DNA from: Clostridia bacterium
GTDB taxonomy: Bacteria; Bacillota; Clostridia; Oscillospirales; QAKW01
Reading direction: 5' to 3'
Length of the DNA: 64,000 bases
Assembly: GCA_017464525.1 (NCBI GenBank)
Contig: JAFTZM010000037.1
Coordinates: forward strand, 1 to 64,000
A program made the position numbers and the translations under genes. Shown piece by piece: positions 15,906 through 24,658 of the stretch (the stretch's first letter is position 1; each line of letters opens with the position of its first letter). The notes below the pieces were generated by a model. It was not told the origin of the DNA, searched no databases, and saw only the letters and a list, made by a program, of their open reading frames with translations.

Positions 15906-16853
15906 ATGGCCCATTTCCTGCGCAATAAACGGCCCTTGCTGAATGAGCAGGGCCAGCTGGCCGAAGCCGGCTATTCTACCTCCCCGGTACCGGAGTATGA
16001 CCGGCGGGATATCAAGGCACATTCCCTGCGGATCAAGGAATGGGATTCCTATGTGATCTCCGACGGTAAACGTGCCCTGATCCTCACAGTGGCCGATCAT
16101 TCCCATACCGGCATTACCTGCATTTCCTATATTGATTTTGAAGAGAAGTGGGAGATCACCAAAACCCCCACCGTCTTTTTCCCCATGGGCAAGACCAACC
16201 TGCCCTCCTCCCCGGAATACGGGGATCTGCGAATCAGCAAGAAGGGCTATGAGCTCTGCTTTGAAAACCATGGCAACAACCGGATCCTGACCTTCCGGAT
16301 GGAGCGATTCAAAGGCAGTAAGGCCATCAGCGGCCGGCTCCTGCTCACCTGCCCCAAGGGAGATACTGCTGTGGCGGCGGTGGCATTTCCCCGGGCGCCC
16401 AAGGACTTTTTCTACAACCAGAATATCCCCTACATGCCCGCCGAAGGCACCGTAACATTGGGTGAGAGCAGCTATACCTTTTCCAAGGCATCGGCATCCG
16501 CGGCGCTGGATTGGGGCCGGGCGGTATTGCCCCTGCGGATGAGCCGCCATTGGGCCAGCGCCTCGGGAAAGGTCAACGGCCAGCCCTTTGCCCTGAACTT
16601 CGGGCCTGAAAGCATGGTATTCTATAACGGCCAAGCCCACCTGCTGGAAGCAGTCACCTTGAAAAAGAATCAATTCCGGGATCCGGAGGGGCGGGTGGCG
16701 CTGGAATTCACTCCTCTATTTACCCACACGCCCTATCAATACCGCAGTTGCCGGTTCGGCACCCTCAGCGGTACCGTCGTCTTGACGGACGGCACCTTGC
16801 TGCAGATCGAAGATGCATTCGGATTTTTAGAAAAAACCTTCTATAAATGGTAA
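15906..16853 (+). CDS. DUF2804 family protein
   Basis: Soluble protein of 315 residues. The N-terminal MAHFLRNKRPLLNEQGQL, the central SLRIKEWDSYVI and the later AALDWGRAVLP and HWASASG segments follow the pattern of DUF2804 proteins, a beta-rich family related by fold to lipid or carotenoid-binding enzymes. No catalytic residues can be named. The ATG at 15906 is chosen because GGAAAGGAG lies before it; the upstream in-frame ATG has no ribosome site and overlaps the promoter. It is monocistronic with its own promoter and terminator. Confidence 0.8.
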   Translation: MAHFLRNKRPLLNEQGQLAEAGYSTSPVPEYDRRDIKAHSLRIKEWDSYVISDGKRALILTVADHSHTGITCISYIDFEEKWEITKTPTVFFPMGKTNLPSSPEYGDLRISKKGYELCFENHGNNRILTFRMERFKGSKAISGRLLLTCPKGDTAVAAVAFPRAPKDFFYNQNIPYMPAEGTVTLGESSYTFSKASASAALDWGRAVLPLRMSRHWASASGKVNGQPFALNFGPESMVFYNGQAHLLEAVTLKKNQFRDPEGRVALEFTPLFTHTPYQYRSCRFGTLSGTVVLTDGTLLQIEDAFGFLEKTFYKW

Positions 16854-16908
16854 AAGAGCAGATCATAGCGATCTTCACAAATAATCTCTGCCAAGCATTC
16901 AAGTTTGA

Positions 16909-16948
16909 GCCACAGAAAAGTATTCGTTCTTTTCTGTGGCTTCTTTTA
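16909..16948 (+). terminator. Terminator after the DUF2804 gene
   Basis: Perfect 12-bp stem GCCACAGAAAAG / CTTTTCTGTGGC with an 8-base loop, then TTCTTTT. Confidence 0.85.
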
Positions 16949-16952
16949 TAAT

Positions 16953-17083
16953 GAAAAATCCCGCCGAAGCGGGATTTATTCGAATTTTTTCTGCTATCCG
17001 TCAAAATGACCGCTCGACGTATCACATACGACTTCGGGATCATTTCAACGAAATCTGCGCTCTTTTTCGGCAGTCTTGTCTGG
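16953..17083 (+). repeat. Palindromic short repeat, copy 2
   Basis: Second copy of the repeat at 13000-13126. It contains the hairpin ATCCCGCCGAAGCGGGAT and the near-palindrome CGACGTATCACATACGACTTCG. It lies just after a terminator and before the 3' end of the minus-strand PHP gene, so it occupies the gap between two convergent transcription units. Confidence 0.7.
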
Positions 17084-17090
17084 AAAAAAT

Positions 17091-18494
17091 TTATTCTCTT
17101 CGTTCGTTGCCGCCGTAGATATAAAGGTTACTGCCCTTGGTGATGGGGCCGACGTTACGCTGCACCTCCAGGCAATGATCCAGAAAAGCCTTGCGGGCTT
17201 CGGAAACGACCGGCGCAGGCACCAAGCCATAGAACCGCTTATAGAAGTTCTCCACCGTGGGCTGCATAGCCGCCAGCAGATCGCCGACCTCCTCGCCCTC
17301 GGCATAGCGGCGCATCAGGATCCCCTCACCAAGGCAGAGGCGCCAGGTTTCATTGAAATAATTCTCCCAGATGAACTTTGCAAACAGCACCAGCCGCAGG
17401 GGAGCGCCGTAAAAATGGATATCGGAATCGCTATCGGCAGGGATCTCCGCCGCCAGGCTGTAGCCGCCGCGGATGGCATCCAGGATCGCCTCGGTGGTAT
17501 TTTCCTTTGCAAAGACCACCGTAAAGCGGCGGGCAAAGGATTTGCGCTTCGCATAATCATGGTCATGGGAATCGCTACTGCCCACCACCGGCAGCCGATT
17601 GCCCCGGAGGGCGTATTCCTGCCAGATGGCAAGCTGAGGGTTGACCGGCGCACCGCCTACCAGTTCAAAGGCATCAAAGATCTTTTCCTCGAACATCAGA
17701 TCGCCCAGTTCCTCGGAAACGTTATAGCGGTTAGGGCACCAGAAGGGATGAGCATAAATGGCAAGCCCGCCGGCCTCATGGATCTTTTGGCAGGCCCAAT
17801 GGGCCATGGCCACCCGCTCACGGTACTGCTCCGGCACATGGGACAGCCCCTTGGCGATCTCCGCCACCTCGGCGTTATAGGTCTCACGGTTGCGGATGTA
17901 CCGATCGCAAACACTTTCCTTGCCGCCGGCATGAACGATATGTACCAAAGAACCGGGGGTATGCACCTCTTCACCGGTCATGAGATGGAGCCCCAGGGGG
18001 ATATCCTTGTAAAGCTCCGCCGCCAGCTGAGAGGGGTACATCCGGTTATGGTCGGTAATAGAAACAAAATCAAAGCCCTCTTCCCGATAATCGGCGGGGG
18101 TCATGGCAATGCCATCCTGACCGTCGGAGTAGAAGGTATGGCTATGAAGATCACCCTTCAGGGGGCGCAGGCCGTAAAGATCTTCCTTCACCGCATAAAG
18201 GGAGATCTTCACCTCACTGCCGCCCTTTTCAGCGAAACGGATGGAATACTCCTGCTCCCGGTCAAACAGATAGGTAAACTTCAGGCATCCATCCTGCACG
18301 GTGCAGGGATGATCCAGCGCCACATGAGCGTGGTAATCCAGCTGATCCTCCCGCAGACCGACTACTACCAGCTCATACTCCCGGTCATCCCGGAACCGGC
18401 GGCTGATATCCCGGGGGAATACGGTCACTTCTGTTTCCTTGCCTACGCATACAACAGAAGGGTAACATTGATACTTCAGGTGAGCATTTCTCAT
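17091..18494 (-). CDS. PHP-domain metal-dependent phosphoesterase
   Basis: Protein of 467 residues. An N-terminal beta-rich region (about 1-115) precedes a PHP domain opening GDLHSHTFYSDGQDG and continuing with SITDHNRM, AHPFW and SSDSHDHDY, which supply the His/Asp metal ligands. Such enzymes are usually tri-metal phosphatases or phosphodiesterases. The ATG at 18494 has AAGGAGAAG upstream and begins 25 bases after the CobW-DUF1980 gene; the longer frame is rejected because it overlaps that gene. It is last in the pcrA operon. A metal-dependent enzyme behind two metallochaperone GTPases may be a client, which is inference. Confidence 0.87.
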   Translation of the reverse strand: MRNAHLKYQCYPSVVCVGKETEVTVFPRDISRRFRDDREYELVVVGLREDQLDYHAHVALDHPCTVQDGCLKFTYLFDREQEYSIRFAEKGGSEVKISLYAVKEDLYGLRPLKGDLHSHTFYSDGQDGIAMTPADYREEGFDFVSITDHNRMYPSQLAAELYKDIPLGLHLMTGEEVHTPGSLVHIVHAGGKESVCDRYIRNRETYNAEVAEIAKGLSHVPEQYRERVAMAHWACQKIHEAGGLAIYAHPFWCPNRYNVSEELGDLMFEEKIFDAFELVGGAPVNPQLAIWQEYALRGNRLPVVGSSDSHDHDYAKRKSFARRFTVVFAKENTTEAILDAIRGGYSLAAEIPADSDSDIHFYGAPLRLVLFAKFIWENYFNETWRLCLGEGILMRRYAEGEEVGDLLAAMQPTVENFYKRFYGLVPAPVVSEARKAFLDHCLEVQRNVGPITKGSNLYIYGGNERRE

Positions 18495-18519
18495 GTTTCT
18501 TCTCCTTCTATAGTTTATA

Positions 18520-19467
18520 TTAATAAAAACTTGCAACCTCTTCCTCGGGAGGAAGAGCATTTTCCACATCGATCACCGTTAGGATGGGACCCTGCCGGCC
18601 ATAGGCTTCATGGGAGCCGATATGAATCTTCGCAGTCACGGTGGCCCATTGACCGTTTTTCAGGGAAAAGGCATCGGGATAAAGGCAAACCACCCCGGCA
18701 AACTGGATATCATCCACGCAGCAGGTCATCATCTGGCGGCCGAAGACAAAGAAGCTGCCATCGCTCCGCTCATCCAGAATGATCCGCCCTTTCAGCTGCA
18801 CCGTTTTCCCTTCATAATTCTGCAGTTCCTCGGTAAGATCCCGGTACCAGATGGCATAATCCCGATCCTCGATGGCCACGAGGGGGGCATTCAGATCAAA
18901 GGGAAGGGGATCCTCGATGGTATCGGTGGTCACCTGACCGTTGATATCTTCATAAACGATATCAGCCCGGCGGGAAAGCCCCCGCACCAGCTTATGATAA
19001 GGCATGATATCTGCACTGGGCTGCAGCCGATTGAAGATGACCATTTCGGCCGTCTGCAGCTTATCGGCAACCAGATTCCGCATATTGGCATTATAGGTCA
19101 TGATGGTGGTGCTATCCATAAAGCAGAATTCCTGCACCACGATCCAGCCCTCGGGCAGGGCATCAAAGAGGTCGCCGCTGTTCCACATCCCGTTATACTC
19201 CACAAACACCCGCTGGGCACGGCTGCTTTTGACCATCCGCTCCAAAAGCTTCGGCTTAAGCTCCTCCGGCTCCTCTACCGTCTGGATGGCTACAGGATGG
19301 GGCATTTTGGAGGTATCGTATTCCTCCTCCCCTTCCTCGCAGATCAGCAGAAGGGTGGGGGTTCCGTCGTTATAACGGGGATCCTCTAAGGTTTCCCGGA
19401 TAAAACGGGTCTTGCCCGCATCCAGAAAACCGGTAAAAAGATAAACCGGAATTTGAGTCATACTCAT
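18520..19467 (-). CDS. CobW-type GTPase fused to a DUF1980-like domain
   Basis: Protein of 315 residues joining two modules usually found in separate proteins. The N-terminal G3E/CobW-like GTPase domain has the P-loop TGFLDAGKTR and a VIFNRLQ segment in place of NKxD; it lacks the CxCC metal motif of its neighbour. The C-terminus (about 215-300) resembles DUF1980 (YcgQ/TIGR03943): GKTVQLKGRI, FVFGRQMMTCCVDDIQFAGVVC. DUF1980 proteins are often linked to zinc transport or zinc-starvation responses. The start overlaps the end of the CobW gene by four bases (ATGA), so the two are coupled. It is probably a partner in metal delivery; no membrane segment is present. Confidence 0.85.
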   Translation of the reverse strand: MSMTQIPVYLFTGFLDAGKTRFIRETLEDPRYNDGTPTLLLICEEGEEEYDTSKMPHPVAIQTVEEPEELKPKLLERMVKSSRAQRVFVEYNGMWNSGDLFDALPEGWIVVQEFCFMDSTTIMTYNANMRNLVADKLQTAEMVIFNRLQPSADIMPYHKLVRGLSRRADIVYEDINGQVTTDTIEDPLPFDLNAPLVAIEDRDYAIWYRDLTEELQNYEGKTVQLKGRIILDERSDGSFFVFGRQMMTCCVDDIQFAGVVCLYPDAFSLKNGQWATVTAKIHIGSHEAYGRQGPILTVIDVENALPPEEEVASFY

Positions 19468-20570
19468 GCCTCCAATCCAAAGAGCCCGGCCAACTCATGC
19501 TCCTCCAGATCGGAGCCGATCACGCAGATACGGCCGATCACCTGCGCAGAGCCGAGGCGGATATCCTGCTCGCCGGGTACATAATCAAAGAAGATCCAGC
19601 CGGAATCTCCGGCCACCATGCCCTTGGCCCGGAGGACGGTGCCATAGCTGCCGGTATCCAGTTCGTTCAGGATCTCGGCAAGCTGCGCCTCGGTATAGCT
19701 GCGGGTAGTCTCCTTGCCCCAGCTGGCGAATACCTCATCGGCATGATGATGGTGATGATCATGATCGTGGCAGCCGCAGGTACATTCTTCCCCATGCTCA
19801 TGATGGTGCTCATGATCGTGATCGTGGTGATGGTGATGGTCATGTTCGTGACCGTGATGATGTTCATGCTCATGTTCATGGTCATGATCATGACACCCGC
19901 AGGTACACTCCTCCTCATGCTCATGGTGATGGTGCTCATGATGATGCTCCAGCTCATGAAGGATCTCTCCAAGAGAATCCTTCTGCTCCATGGCATCCAG
20001 CATCTGCTTTCCGCTCAGCTGATCCCAGGGGGTAGCGATCACGGTGGCGTTGGGGTTTTTCTCCTGGATCAGTTTCACAGCAGCAGCCAGCTTCTCCTCG
20101 CTCAAATTCTGGGCACGGCTAAGGATGATGCAGGCAGCGTGCTCCAGCTGATTATCGTAGAATTCACCGAAATTTTTGGCGTAGATCTTGCATTTTCCTG
20201 CATCGACCACGGTGGTAAAACTATTTAACTCCACCCCTTCCAATTCCAGATTGGTAACAGCGGCGATCACATCGCTGAGCTTGCCAACACCGCTGGGCTC
20301 GATGAGCACACGGTCGGGATGGTAGGTCTCAATGACCTGCTCCAGCGCCTTACCGAAATCCCCCACCAGGCTGCAGCAGATACAGCCGGAGTTCATTTCG
20401 GTGATCTCAATGCCGGCCTCCTGCAGGAACCCGCCGTCGATGCCGATCTCGCCGAATTCATTTTCGATGAGAACCAGTTTTTCGCCGGTATAGGCCTCCT
20501 CCATCAGTTTTTTGATGAGGGTGGTCTTGCCGGCCCCTAAAAATCCGCTGAAAATATCGATTTTAGTCAT
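19464..20570 (-). CDS. CobW/COG0523 metallochaperone GTPase with His/Cys-rich insert
   Basis: G3E-family GTPase of 368 residues that should bind and deliver a transition metal, most likely zinc. It has the P-loop GFLGAGKTT (9-17), the family metal motif GCICC (Cys63, Cys65, Cys66) and an SRAQ segment at the NKxD position. Residues 207-277 form an extreme His-rich insert containing two copies of CTCGCHDHDH (Cys222/224/226 and Cys263/265/267), 41 residues apart. The C-terminal CobW_C domain follows (about 286-368). It lies 22 bases after the DUF2500 gene and overlaps the next GTPase. The base composition is skewed to CAT/GAT codons across the insert. Confidence 0.93.
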   Translation of the reverse strand: MTKIDIFSGFLGAGKTTLIKKLMEEAYTGEKLVLIENEFGEIGIDGGFLQEAGIEITEMNSGCICCSLVGDFGKALEQVIETYHPDRVLIEPSGVGKLSDVIAAVTNLELEGVELNSFTTVVDAGKCKIYAKNFGEFYDNQLEHAACIILSRAQNLSEEKLAAAVKLIQEKNPNATVIATPWDQLSGKQMLDAMEQKDSLGEILHELEHHHEHHHHEHEEECTCGCHDHDHEHEHEHHHGHEHDHHHHHDHDHEHHHEHGEECTCGCHDHDHHHHHADEVFASWGKETTRSYTEAQLAEILNELDTGSYGTVLRAKGMVAGDSGWIFFDYVPGEQDIRLGSAQVIGRICVIGSDLEEHELAGLFGLEA

Positions 20571-20592
20571 TTCTTTATCCCTTCTTTATAAA

Positions 20593-20973
20593 TTATGTAC
20601 GTTGAAAGCCAAGGTATCTGGTACCCTGGAAGGTCAGCATTCCCTGATCCCCCTCCACCAGTAGACCAAAGTCCTGGCCGGACACGATCAGCTCCATCCG
20701 ATCGCCGCTTTCCACCTGAAAGGTCACATAGTAGCTGGTGGAGTGCATATGGTGATGATCGTGGTGGTGATGATGGGAAACTGAGGTACGCTTTGCCACA
20801 ATAGCAGCCGGTACGGTCAGCTTGGGGGAATTATTATTTTTGCTCCATTGGCTGATGATCTTCACAAAAACCACCACAAATACTGCGATCACCAGGATCG
20901 TAATAATAGCCGAAAAGATCCACATCAATCCAAATCCGGCAAAAAATCCGGAAAAATCAAATCCCAATCCCAT
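20593..20973 (-). CDS. DUF2500-like membrane protein with His-rich loop
   Basis: Protein of 126 residues: a glycine-rich N-terminus, one or two membrane segments (about 12-40), then a soluble domain KLTVPAAIVAKRTSV, a His cluster (residues 67-76, HHHHHDHHHM) and a beta domain STSYYVTFQVESGDRMEL. The domain pattern around the cluster fits DUF2500. The His stretch sits in a short loop between the first two beta segments and may bind the same metal as the following CobW protein. It is placed seven bases after pcrA and before the CobW gene, so the His-rich genes form a unit. Confidence 0.82.
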   Translation of the reverse strand: MGLGFDFSGFFAGFGLMWIFSAIITILVIAVFVVVFVKIISQWSKNNNSPKLTVPAAIVAKRTSVSHHHHHDHHHMHSTSYYVTFQVESGDRMELIVSGQDFGLLVEGDQGMLTFQGTRYLGFQRT

Positions 20974-20979
20974 CGTTAT

Positions 20980-23235
20980 TTACTCCTTTGTCAGTTTGGC
21001 AAAATTAGCCATGATCTTCTTGGTGCCCACCGTATCAAACTGCACCTCCAGCAAAAAGTCGCTGCCCATGGGGGTCTTGGAAAGGAGCGTGCCAGCCCCG
21101 AAGGTCTTATGCTTCACCCGGTCGCCGCAATTGAAATTAAAGGCAGCGGCAGGGGCGGCGGGAGCCTTCCGGATAGCAGGCTGAGCAGCGGGAGCAGCAA
21201 AACCTGTACGCACCGGAGATGCGGCGGTACGGCTACCGTAGGCGGTATTTTTAGTAGGCGGGGCGCTGCCGAAGGAGGGGGTAAAGGCAGTTTTGGGGGA
21301 AAGATCCTGAACCACCAGCACCGGCAGCTCCTTCAAGAAGGTGCTGGGCATACAAAACTGCGTTCGCCCATACAGCATCCTCTGGCGGGCATGAAGCAGA
21401 TACAGACACTTTCTGGCCCGGGTGACCCCCACATACATCAGCCGGCGCTCCTCCTCGATCTCTCCGTCGTCCAAGCAGCGCTGGCTGGGGAAAAGCCCTT
21501 CCTCCATGCCGATCATAAAGACATAATTGAATTCCAGGCCCTTGGCGCTGTGAAGGGTCATCAGCACCACCCGGTCGTCCTCGTCCCCCATCTGATCCAG
21601 ATCGGTCATCAGGGAAACTTCTTCTAAAAATCCGGAAAGCTTTCCCTCCGGATTATCCTGCTGGTATTGCTTGACTGAAGTGCAAAGCTCCATGATATTG
21701 TTGATACGGTCCTTGGCCTCATCGGTGCCTTCCAATTCCAGCATAGCAATATAGCCGGAATCCCGGGCCACCCGGGCCACCCATTCATCCAGCGGAGTGC
21801 GTTCCAACTGGGCGGTCAGGTGATCCATCAGCCGGGCAAATTCCATCAGAGCGGGAGCGGTACGGCTCAGAGCAGGATACTCCCCTGCCCGGCGCATTAC
21901 CTCCAGCATGGGCAGAAATTCCTGCCGGGCAATGTTCTCGATATTGGCAATGGTGGTGGCGCCGATCTTACGCTTGGGCTCATTGATGATCCGCTTCAAG
22001 CGCAGATCGTCCCGAGGGTTATTCACCACCTGCATATAGGCCAGAATATCCTTGATCTCTTTCCGCTCGTAAAAGCGGAAGCCTCCCACGACCTTATAGG
22101 GAATCCCGCTCTTCACAAAATAACGTTCCACCGAGTTGGCCTGCGCATTGGTGCGGTAAAGCACGGCAAATTCGCTGAATTTTGCCCCCTTTACCACCCG
22201 ATCCTGCACTGTTTCGGTGATAAAGCGGCTCTCCTCAAAATCATCGTTGACCCGCTTTACGTAGACAGGCTCGCCCTTTTCGCCGGCGGTCCAGAGCTCC
22301 TTGCCCTTCCGCTGGGTGTTATGGGCGATCACCGCATTGGCAGCCTCCAGAATATTGGCGGTGGAGCGGTAGTTCTGCTCCAGCCGGATGACCTTGGCAT
22401 TGGGGAAATGCTCCTCGAAAAGCAGGATATTTTCAATGGTAGCTCCCCGGAATTTATAGATACTCTGATCATCGTCGCCCACCACGCAGATATTGCGGAA
22501 TTTAGAAGAGAGCAACGAGACCAGCCGGTACTGCAGCGGGTTGGTATCCTGATACTCATCCACCATGATATAGCGGAACCGGCCGGCATATTTGGCCAGA
22601 ATTTCCGGGTGATTTTCAAAAAGCTCCACAGTCTTCAGGATCATATCGTCGAAATCCAGAGCGTTGGCTTCCCGGAGAGCGGCATCGTAGCGGGCGTAGA
22701 TCTTGGCGATCTGCTCCTCCCGGAGATCCCTGCCGAAATGCTTGCAGTAATCAGCGGGGCCCACGCGCATATCCTTGGCTCGGGAGATAGCCCACTGCAC
22801 CGACCGAGCAGGCAGGGTGGAATCCTCGATCTCCAGCGCCTTCATGGCGGCCTTGATGACCCGCTGGCCATCGTCGGTATCATAAATAGTATAGTTGCTG
22901 TTGAATACCCCGTCTACCCCGATCTCTGCCCGCAGCACCCGGCCGCAGAAGCTATGAAAGGTGGCGGCGGTGACCCCGAAGGCATCGCTGCCCATCATGG
23001 CATCGATCCGGTCACAAAGCTCCTTGGCCGCCTTATTGGTAAAGGTGATAGCCAAAATATGATAGGGAGCGCAGAGCCCCTTGGAAAGCAGATAAGCGAT
23101 GCGGTTGATCAGCACCGTGGTCTTACCGCTGCCGGCGCCGGCCAGGATCAGTAGGGGACCGTCGGTATACTCCACCGCCTCCCGCTGGCGGGGGTTCATT
23201 GCATTTAATTTTTCATCCAAAACGTGTTGAAGCAT
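20980..23235 (-). CDS. pcrA: UvrD/PcrA-type DNA helicase
   Basis: ATP-dependent 3'-5' superfamily 1 DNA helicase of 751 residues, used in repair and replication restart. Motif I AGAGSGKTT (32-40), motif II VDEYQDTNP, motif III-like VVGDDDQSIYKFRGA, EQNYRS, and motif V/VI TLHSAKGLEFNYVF and GVTRARKCLY are all present. The C-terminus carries the usual flexible Ala/Pro linker and Tudor-like domain (GDRVKHKTFGAGTLLS). The ATG at 23235 is chosen because helicase homology begins about ten residues later and AAGAGG precedes it; the longer frame extends into a repeat element. It is first gene of the operon that also carries the His-rich proteins. Confidence 0.96.
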   Translation of the reverse strand: MLQHVLDEKLNAMNPRQREAVEYTDGPLLILAGAGSGKTTVLINRIAYLLSKGLCAPYHILAITFTNKAAKELCDRIDAMMGSDAFGVTAATFHSFCGRVLRAEIGVDGVFNSNYTIYDTDDGQRVIKAAMKALEIEDSTLPARSVQWAISRAKDMRVGPADYCKHFGRDLREEQIAKIYARYDAALREANALDFDDMILKTVELFENHPEILAKYAGRFRYIMVDEYQDTNPLQYRLVSLLSSKFRNICVVGDDDQSIYKFRGATIENILLFEEHFPNAKVIRLEQNYRSTANILEAANAVIAHNTQRKGKELWTAGEKGEPVYVKRVNDDFEESRFITETVQDRVVKGAKFSEFAVLYRTNAQANSVERYFVKSGIPYKVVGGFRFYERKEIKDILAYMQVVNNPRDDLRLKRIINEPKRKIGATTIANIENIARQEFLPMLEVMRRAGEYPALSRTAPALMEFARLMDHLTAQLERTPLDEWVARVARDSGYIAMLELEGTDEAKDRINNIMELCTSVKQYQQDNPEGKLSGFLEEVSLMTDLDQMGDEDDRVVLMTLHSAKGLEFNYVFMIGMEEGLFPSQRCLDDGEIEEERRLMYVGVTRARKCLYLLHARQRMLYGRTQFCMPSTFLKELPVLVVQDLSPKTAFTPSFGSAPPTKNTAYGSRTAASPVRTGFAAPAAQPAIRKAPAAPAAAFNFNCGDRVKHKTFGAGTLLSKTPMGSDFLLEVQFDTVGTKKIMANFAKLTKE

Positions 23236-23246
23236 ATTTTTCCTCT

Positions 23247-23524
23247 TTAGCCAAAGCATTGATACTTGAACCGGATTTTGGAACACGTATTTTCCGCCGA
23301 GGCTTTGTTGAAATACTCGCAAATCCGCCAGGATTTGCTGCGTTTTACGCCGTGCTCACCGAAAAATCTGTTGTTCCAAAATTCTGCGACCTGAAAGGCG
23401 CGGCTTTTTGAATGATTTTTGGTGAAGCAGAGCCAAGAAGGCTGGCGCCTATTGGCGACAATGAGCCAAAAAGCATCGAAAATCCGCCCTTTCAGGCCGA
23501 TTCAAGTTTCAATGCTTTGGCTAA
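23247..23524 (+). repeat. Structured inverted-repeat element, copy B
   Basis: A 278-bp element bounded by TTAGCCAAAGCATTGATACTTGAA and a near-perfect complement ending in GCTTTGGCTAA. Inside, GGATTTTGGAACA pairs with TGTTCCAAAATTC, and the right half has the conserved GAAAGGCGCGG / CCGCCCTTTC arm around a hairpin GCCAA (23432-23436) / TTGGC (23452-23456). It is 11 bases upstream of the pcrA start and occupies most of the gap to the acyltransferase gene. Confidence 0.85.
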
Positions 23525-23553
23525 TTAGTCTTTAACCTAGATATTATACGCCA

Positions 23554-24516
23554 TTATTTTCTTGAAGTCAATTTAAGAAATAAAAATACCGGCAAAGCGC
23601 AAAAGGCAAAAACCGGTAACGCCCGCAGGGGAACCATATAGCAGGCGGTTTCGGCATCCCCAACGATCTCCTGCAGGAACAGGATCACCGCAGGGTGCAG
23701 CAGATAGATCCCCAGGGTGCATTTTGCCAGCCCGGAAAGAAATCTGCTTTGGAAGGGATGCCTGCGGTAAAGCTCCCGTAAAAAGAGATACAGCCCCATG
23801 GCCGCCAAAAGCACGCCGGGTGCAAAAAAACTCACCGCCAGTTCTTTATATTCCGCCGGCACCAAAAAGGCGGTCGCTACGGTAGCAGCAGCGCCGAAAG
23901 CCCCGAAAAGGTATAAAAAACCGGGCTTTTTTATGCCAAATCTGCGGTAAAAATCGCCGAAAAGATAGCAAAAAATAAAGCCGCAGGGGTAACTGACCTT
24001 CATCCGGTCGGCCACCGTTTCCAGCACCGGAAAGGCGCCGGATCGGAGCAGGACAAACAAAACCGATCCCAGCAGGAAGGCGATCCCCAGCCCATAGCAA
24101 TACTCTTTTTTTGAGGCATGGGCAGCAAAGACCCGGAGCGCAGGGGTCAGCAGATACAGCGCCATCACCGCATAAAGATACCAAAGATGGTTGGGCTGAG
24201 TCAGAAGATAGCCCAGAAGATCGGAGATACCGCTGAAGGTATGGGTATGCAGCACCGCCAGCTCGTAAAGAAAATACGCCGCCGACCAGCCCAGCATCAC
24301 CAAAAACAGCCGCCCGGTCTTTTTGATAATTTTAGAAAGGGGCTGATCCTCTGCCAGCATATAATGGCCGCTGATCATCACAAAAAGCGGCACCGCCACC
24401 ACCGCAAGCCCCCGGTACAGCCAGTTAAAGCCGTTCATAGGATAGCAGCAATGGATCACCACCACCAAAAAACAGGCCAGCACCCGGATCAGATCTGTAT
24501 CGGTATCCCGCTTCAT
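23554..24516 (-). CDS. Acyltransferase 3 family membrane protein
   Basis: Integral membrane O-acyltransferase of 320 residues with about ten hydrophobic helices. The N-terminus DTDLIRVLACFLVVVIHCCYP carries the conserved arginine and histidine of the AT3 family, followed by GLAVVAVPLFVMISGHYML. Such proteins acetylate or otherwise acylate cell-surface polymers and antibiotics. It is monocistronic with a clear promoter and GGGGGGA ahead of the start. The acceptor is unknown; proximity to the polysaccharide locus is not close enough to infer one. It follows repeat copy B. Confidence 0.88.
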   Translation of the reverse strand: MKRDTDTDLIRVLACFLVVVIHCCYPMNGFNWLYRGLAVVAVPLFVMISGHYMLAEDQPLSKIIKKTGRLFLVMLGWSAAYFLYELAVLHTHTFSGISDLLGYLLTQPNHLWYLYAVMALYLLTPALRVFAAHASKKEYCYGLGIAFLLGSVLFVLLRSGAFPVLETVADRMKVSYPCGFIFCYLFGDFYRRFGIKKPGFLYLFGAFGAAATVATAFLVPAEYKELAVSFFAPGVLLAAMGLYLFLRELYRRHPFQSRFLSGLAKCTLGIYLLHPAVILFLQEIVGDAETACYMVPLRALPVFAFCALPVFLFLKLTSRK

Positions 24517-24548
24517 GCAGCTCCCCCCTTTTCATCAAAATTACCTAT

Positions 24549-24577
24549 ATTATATTCCTTTCGGATTTTGAAGTCAA
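24549..24577 (-). promoter_or_regulatory. Promoter of the acyltransferase gene
   Basis: On the minus strand TTGACT (24572-24577), 17-base spacer, TATAAT (24549-24554), about 30 bases before the start. Confidence 0.8.
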
Positions 24578-24594
24578 TGCCCCTAAGAAACTTA

Positions 24595-24624
24595 TTGACA
24601 CCTCACCCGTGTTTCCTTTATAAT
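24595..24624 (+). promoter_or_regulatory. Promoter of the 24659 lipoprotein gene
   Basis: Consensus TTGACA (24595-24600), 18-base spacer, TATAAT (24619-24624), then GAAGGAGG before the ATG. Confidence 0.85.
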
Positions 24625-24658
24625 TTAATTGTGAAAACTATTTGAAGGAGGAAGCCCG

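Noticed and set aside
19740-19945. CAT/GAT-rich tandem-like sequence resembling a short repeat array
   Set aside because: It encodes the His-rich insert of the CobW protein in frame; it is low-complexity coding, not CRISPR or a microsatellite.
23236-23322. Upstream extension of pcrA by 29 residues
   Set aside because: It is encoded within repeat copy B and has no ribosome site; helicase homology begins after residue 10 of the shorter form.
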